From NCBI GenBank assembly GCA_016199255.1, contig JACQHA010000425.1, positions 1 through 8,185 of the forward strand: a DNA stretch of 8,185 nucleotides, in the 5' to 3' direction. Each line of letters starts with the position of its first letter. The stretch's first letter is position 1. The position numbers and the translations under genes are program-made. Under the pieces are notes generated by a model. That model was not told where the DNA came from. It searched no databases and saw only the letters and a list, made by a program, of their open reading frames with translations. The DNA comes from Deinococcus sp. GTDB taxonomy: Bacteria; Deinococcota; Deinococci; JACQHA01. Positions 5,297 to 8,185 of this stretch are shown piece by piece.

Positions 5297-6187
5297 TCAC
5301 TCCTCTTTGACAGCCCTGAGGAACAGGGAGACGGTCGAGACATCCTCGGGCAACTCCCGCTGGTTGCGGCGGTCAATCTGGTCCACTAGGGCAAAGGCCA
5401 GGGCAACTAGGCCGGGGCGGCGCCTAGTAGCCCCATCGGCGACAAACTTGTTGACTGTTCTGGCGACCTGCCCCGGCAGCGCACCCCGATGCAGGAGGAT
5501 CGCCATGGCGTTCAGGAAATAGTGGTTGAAAGGGAGGCAGTAGTGGGTAAGGCCCTCCAGCCGCTCGATACGGAAGCCGGCGGCAGCAACGGCTTGTGCC
5601 AGATCTCCCCGGCTATACAGGCGCAAGTGCTGGTTCCAGATGCCGGCCCAGAACCCGCGCCGCACGTGTGTCCCGGCCAGCGCTTCCAGAGTGCGGTTCA
5701 CTGGGTCCCACCAGAACGGGTAGCGCCGGTGCGGCACTGTGACGAGGAGTTGCCCGCCTGGCCTGAGTACCCGGTGCAGCTCCTGCAGGGCTGCTAGATC
5801 GTCGGAGATGTGCTCTAGTACCTCTGAGCAAATAGCTGCGTCGAAGCTCGCCGCCGGAAAGGGGAGAGCGGTGGCTTCTGCCTGGATTAGCTCCACTTGG
5901 CCACAGCCGGCCAGGTTCCTACCGGCGGTCGCTAGAGCGGCCGGATCGCAGTCCACCCCGACGCTCCGGAATTTACCCAGTTGGGCGAGGAGGTGCAGGT
6001 AGAAGCCGTCCCCACAGCCGCAGTCCAGCACTGCTGCCTCCTCTTGAGGAACGAGGGCGGCCAGGATTCGCCGCACCCGGTCGCGCAGGGCTATGTCCCC
6101 AATGCCTTGCAAGACACTAGCTAGCTGGCTGCCTGCACCAGCCTCTGATTCAGATAAGACTGGATGGCTCCTCGCTAGGGCAGTCAT
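5297..6187 (-). CDS. Class I SAM-dependent methyltransferase
   Basis: A 296-residue Rossmann-fold methyltransferase. SAM-binding motif I is VLDCGCGDG (53-61). The acidic residue that would bind the SAM ribose is D79 in GVDCDP. A post-motif ALPF, FDAAICSEVLEH (115-126) and LRPGGQLLVTVPH complete the UbiE/Methyltransf_11-type core. The C-terminal third (about 170-290) has conserved aromatic residues and a hydrophobic stretch and may form the acceptor lid. Its position between two GT4 genes suggests methylation of a sugar hydroxyl or a chain end, but the core alone does not prove the acceptor. The start overlaps the preceding stop as ATGA (6184-6187), with GGAG about 7 bases upstream. The stop directly abuts the next ATG. 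Small-molecule methylation of something other than sugar is the main alternative. Confidence 0.9.
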   Translation of the reverse strand: MTALARSHPVLSESEAGAGSQLASVLQGIGDIALRDRVRRILAALVPQEEAAVLDCGCGDGFYLHLLAQLGKFRSVGVDCDPAALATAGRNLAGCGQVELIQAEATALPFPAASFDAAICSEVLEHISDDLAALQELHRVLRPGGQLLVTVPHRRYPFWWDPVNRTLEALAGTHVRRGFWAGIWNQHLRLYSRGDLAQAVAAAGFRIERLEGLTHYCLPFNHYFLNAMAILLHRGALPGQVARTVNKFVADGATRRRPGLVALAFALVDQIDRRNQRELPEDVSTVSLFLRAVKEE

Positions 6188-7356
6188 GCCAGGCTCCAGT
6201 AGCTCTCCAGGATTGGCGCAGCGTTGGACCGGCCGAACCGCCGCTCAGCGTAGGCCCGACACTGCGCGCGCTTAGCTGTCACATTCTGAGGATCGGAGGC
6301 TAACAGGCGGATGATGCGCTCGATCTCCTGGGCAGTGGGCTCAGTAAACCACCCCACTGTGGAGTCGAGCGCCTCTGGAATGGCCCCGCGCCGGGAGGCG
6401 ACCACCGGTAAGCCACAGGAAAGAGCTTCCAGGATGATCCGGCCGAAGCCCTCCTGGTGCAGCGATGGCACCACCAGGAGGTCAGCGGCGTTGTAGTAGC
6501 GACAGAGGTCCTGGCGCCCAGCCCGTCCCAGGAAGATCAGGTTGCTGCCGGCTGCGGTCTTCACCACATCCTCCAGCGGGCCATCCCCAGCCAGGACAAT
6601 CAGGAGTTGGGGAACATCACGCAGGCACTTGCTGGCTTCGAGCAGTACCCGGACTCCCTTGCCCTCAATGAGTCGCCCTGCGAAGAACACCACGAAGGCC
6701 TCTGTCCAGCCTAGCTCAGCCCGCAGCGCCACCCGATCCAGGGGGCGAAAGGTGTGCTGGTCTACCCAGTAGGTATACACCTGTACCTGCTCGGCTGGCA
6801 CGCCGATGCTGAGTAACTCCTGACGCGACTGCCGCGACAGGCAGAGCACCTGGCCACAGGCGTGGGCGACCAGCCGCAGGACGCGGGCCATTGGGGCGCC
6901 ACGGGCCAGCCCATAGTAGGTATGGGTACTCAGGACCATCTTCTTTCTGAAGAACCAGCTCAGGATGGCAGCGATAGTGCCAGCGACGATCCCATGCGCG
7001 TGAATCACCTCCACCTGGCGACGAAAGCGCCACAGTAGCCGGAGGCTATGGACAAAGAGCCCGGGGAACAAGTACAGAAACGCCAGCGCTGGTCGGGTCA
7101 GGAGCTGGTAATACGCGGGCTGCGACATGCCAGGCAGCCGACTGGGCCAGCGCAGGCGGTAGATCTCCACGCTCCCTCGGCACTCGTAGCTGGGCGCCGA
7201 GACCTGGGTCATGAGCGGCTGGTACGTAGCCACCACCGCCGGGCAGCCCCGCTCTGCCAGGACAGCGCATAAGTCATCTAGGTGTGTTTCCACCCCGCCG
7301 ACGTTGGGGCTGAAAAAGGGTGAGATGATAAGCACTCCCTGAGCCTTATCGGGCAT
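6184..7356 (-). CDS. Family 4 glycosyltransferase (GT-B fold)
   Basis: A 390-residue, full-length GT4 retaining glycosyltransferase. The N-terminal acceptor domain carries the typical PFFSPNVGGVETHL loop (13-26). The C-terminal donor domain carries GRLIEGKG, with the Arg and Lys expected to contact the donor diphosphate. The E-x7-E motif is at E302 to E310 (EGFGRIILE), followed by SCGLPVVAS. This pattern is shared with phosphatidylinositol mannosyltransferase-like and capsule or O-antigen GT4 enzymes. Two hydrophobic patches in the N-domain (near ALAFLYLFPGLFV and the stretch before the RKK triplet) suggest peripheral membrane association. The start overlaps the upstream GT2 by 11 bases. The stop overlaps the next methyltransferase start as ATGA, so translation is probably coupled at both ends. 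Sugar specificity cannot be assigned. Confidence 0.94.
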   Translation of the reverse strand: MPDKAQGVLIISPFFSPNVGGVETHLDDLCAVLAERGCPAVVATYQPLMTQVSAPSYECRGSVEIYRLRWPSRLPGMSQPAYYQLLTRPALAFLYLFPGLFVHSLRLLWRFRRQVEVIHAHGIVAGTIAAILSWFFRKKMVLSTHTYYGLARGAPMARVLRLVAHACGQVLCLSRQSRQELLSIGVPAEQVQVYTYWVDQHTFRPLDRVALRAELGWTEAFVVFFAGRLIEGKGVRVLLEASKCLRDVPQLLIVLAGDGPLEDVVKTAAGSNLIFLGRAGRQDLCRYYNAADLLVVPSLHQEGFGRIILEALSCGLPVVASRRGAIPEALDSTVGWFTEPTAQEIERIIRLLASDPQNVTAKRAQCRAYAERRFGRSNAAPILESYWSLA

Positions 7357-8152
7357 CTGCTACCAGCCCCTTCAAAAAACCCAGGCCCCCCGCCGCGAAC
7401 TCGCAACTCTTCATAAAGAGCATAGTCAGCGAGAGGAAAGGTGTCCTGGCCAGCCGGCGCCAGTGGCGCAGGAACGCTGGGCGGAGCGGATTGAGCTGCT
7501 GGCGCGCCAGCTGGGGGTGTTTATGAATGTAGCGCGGCATCCACCGGGCGTAGTAGTACTTCTTGCGCATGGTGCGGGCCAGGCTCAGCCGCCCCTCGTG
7601 GTGGAGGATGTGGGCACCGATGCGAGCCACCGGGTACCTGGCGCGTACCCGCTGGGGAAGGTCCCAGTCCTCAGGACCAGTGAGCGCTTCGTCATAGCCC
7701 CCCACCTCTTGGAATGTAGCCCGATGGAAGAAGCGGGCTGCCTCAATGGTGTTATCCCCCAGGTAGCAGCTCCGCTCCAGAGCTTTGCAGCGCGCCCAGA
7801 GGCCCTCTCCCACTGAGACCTCCGGGATAATCACTGACCGCACCTCAGGCCGCGCCTGCACCAGCGACACACACTCCTCCACCACCAGTGGCGAGAGCTC
7901 CATGTCGGCATCCACGAAAAGCAAGTACTGCCCCTGGCTAGCCGCTGCACCGCGGTTCCGCTGGGCGCTGCGCTCGGGCCCTGCCTGGAGCACTAGGTCG
8001 GCGTAGTTCCGGGCAATGGTCAGCGTCTGGTCGCTGGAGGCATTGTCCACCACAACCACTTCTATGTTTTGATAGCTCTGCCGCCGGAGGCTGGCCAGGC
8101 ACCGCCCCAGGGTCTGAGCCGAGTTGCGCGTAGTGACAATGACTGAGACCAT
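7346..8152 (-). CDS. Family 2 glycosyltransferase (GT-A fold)
   Basis: A 268-residue GT2 enzyme, expected to transfer a sugar from a nucleotide donor to a growing glycan at the cytoplasmic face of the membrane. The N-terminus starts directly in the first beta strand (VSVIVTTRN, residues 2-10). The nucleotide-binding VVVVDNASSD follows at about 32-41. A metal-binding DXD (DAD, 81-83) and the acceptor-side GPEDWD (159-164, with the ED pair) are both present. The sequence HHEGRLSL followed by a basic RKKYYY stretch near residue 190-205 is common in this GT2 group. A moderately hydrophobic tail may touch the membrane, but there is no clear transmembrane helix. The ATG at 8152 is the first start after an in-frame TAG at 8171-8173. 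Its Shine-Dalgarno is weak (a GTAGGG-like stretch). The 3' end overlaps the next gene by 11 bases. Donor and acceptor cannot be read from sequence. The family call is firm. Confidence 0.93.
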   Translation of the reverse strand: MVSVIVTTRNSAQTLGRCLASLRRQSYQNIEVVVVDNASSDQTLTIARNYADLVLQAGPERSAQRNRGAAASQGQYLLFVDADMELSPLVVEECVSLVQARPEVRSVIIPEVSVGEGLWARCKALERSCYLGDNTIEAARFFHRATFQEVGGYDEALTGPEDWDLPQRVRARYPVARIGAHILHHEGRLSLARTMRKKYYYARWMPRYIHKHPQLARQQLNPLRPAFLRHWRRLARTPFLSLTMLFMKSCEFAAGGLGFLKGLVADAR

Positions 8153-8185
8153 TCTTACCCTACCTGGGCCCTAACCTGGCCCACC

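Noticed and set aside
3072..8152. Possible recent duplication between the two GT2 genes
   Set aside because: Similarity is limited to family motifs such as VVDN and the DXD strand. The rest of the two proteins differs, so this is ordinary family resemblance.
8153..8185. Promoter upstream of the first visible gene
   Set aside because: Only 33 bases are visible, with no recognisable -10/-35 pair. The operon probably continues to the right.

Overview
The window is a compact block of bacterial cell-surface glycan genes, all on the minus strand and read from the right end (about 8150) to the left end (1). Gene density, Shine-Dalgarno-led starts and 4-base ATGA overlaps show a bacterial or archaeal polycistron. 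GC is about 60-65% over most of the window and about 50% in the left fifth. No marker gene fixes the organism. A Chloroflexota-like or other environmental bacterium is a weak guess from gene style only.

Layout in transcription order: GT2 glycosyltransferase (8152-7346); GT4 glycosyltransferase (7356-6184); class I SAM methyltransferase (6187-5297); second GT4 (5296-4088); second GT2 with a C-terminal membrane segment (4085-3072); a 760-codon ORF joining a divergent GT4 to a zinc-knuckle SAM methyltransferase (3075-793); a 44-codon stub (796-662); and a third SAM methyltransferase (665 to the left edge, incomplete). Adjacent genes overlap or lie within 2 bases, so translation is probably coupled. 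Five glycosyltransferase modules and three methyltransferases fit stepwise assembly of a methylated oligosaccharide on a lipid carrier or surface polymer. No flippase, polymerase, priming transferase or nucleotide-sugar enzyme is present here. There is no non-coding stretch over 300 bases.

The most unusual part is the left 2 kb. About 180 bp is present twice in direct orientation (577-756 and 1793-1971, offset about 1216 bp). Each copy carries the 3' end of a GT4 gene running into the 5' end of a methyltransferase gene. One copy sits at the junction inside the 760-codon ORF. The other precedes the third methyltransferase. In the downstream copy the GT tail and the methyltransferase head are in different frames and overlap. 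In the upstream copy a net one-base difference puts them in the same frame and creates the fusion. The methyltransferase start and its Shine-Dalgarno sequence are kept in both copies. Base composition drops at this junction. The zinc-knuckle methyltransferase therefore looks like a cassette spliced into an older GT4-methyltransferase pair, leaving a broken GT relic and a chimeric 44-codon ORF.
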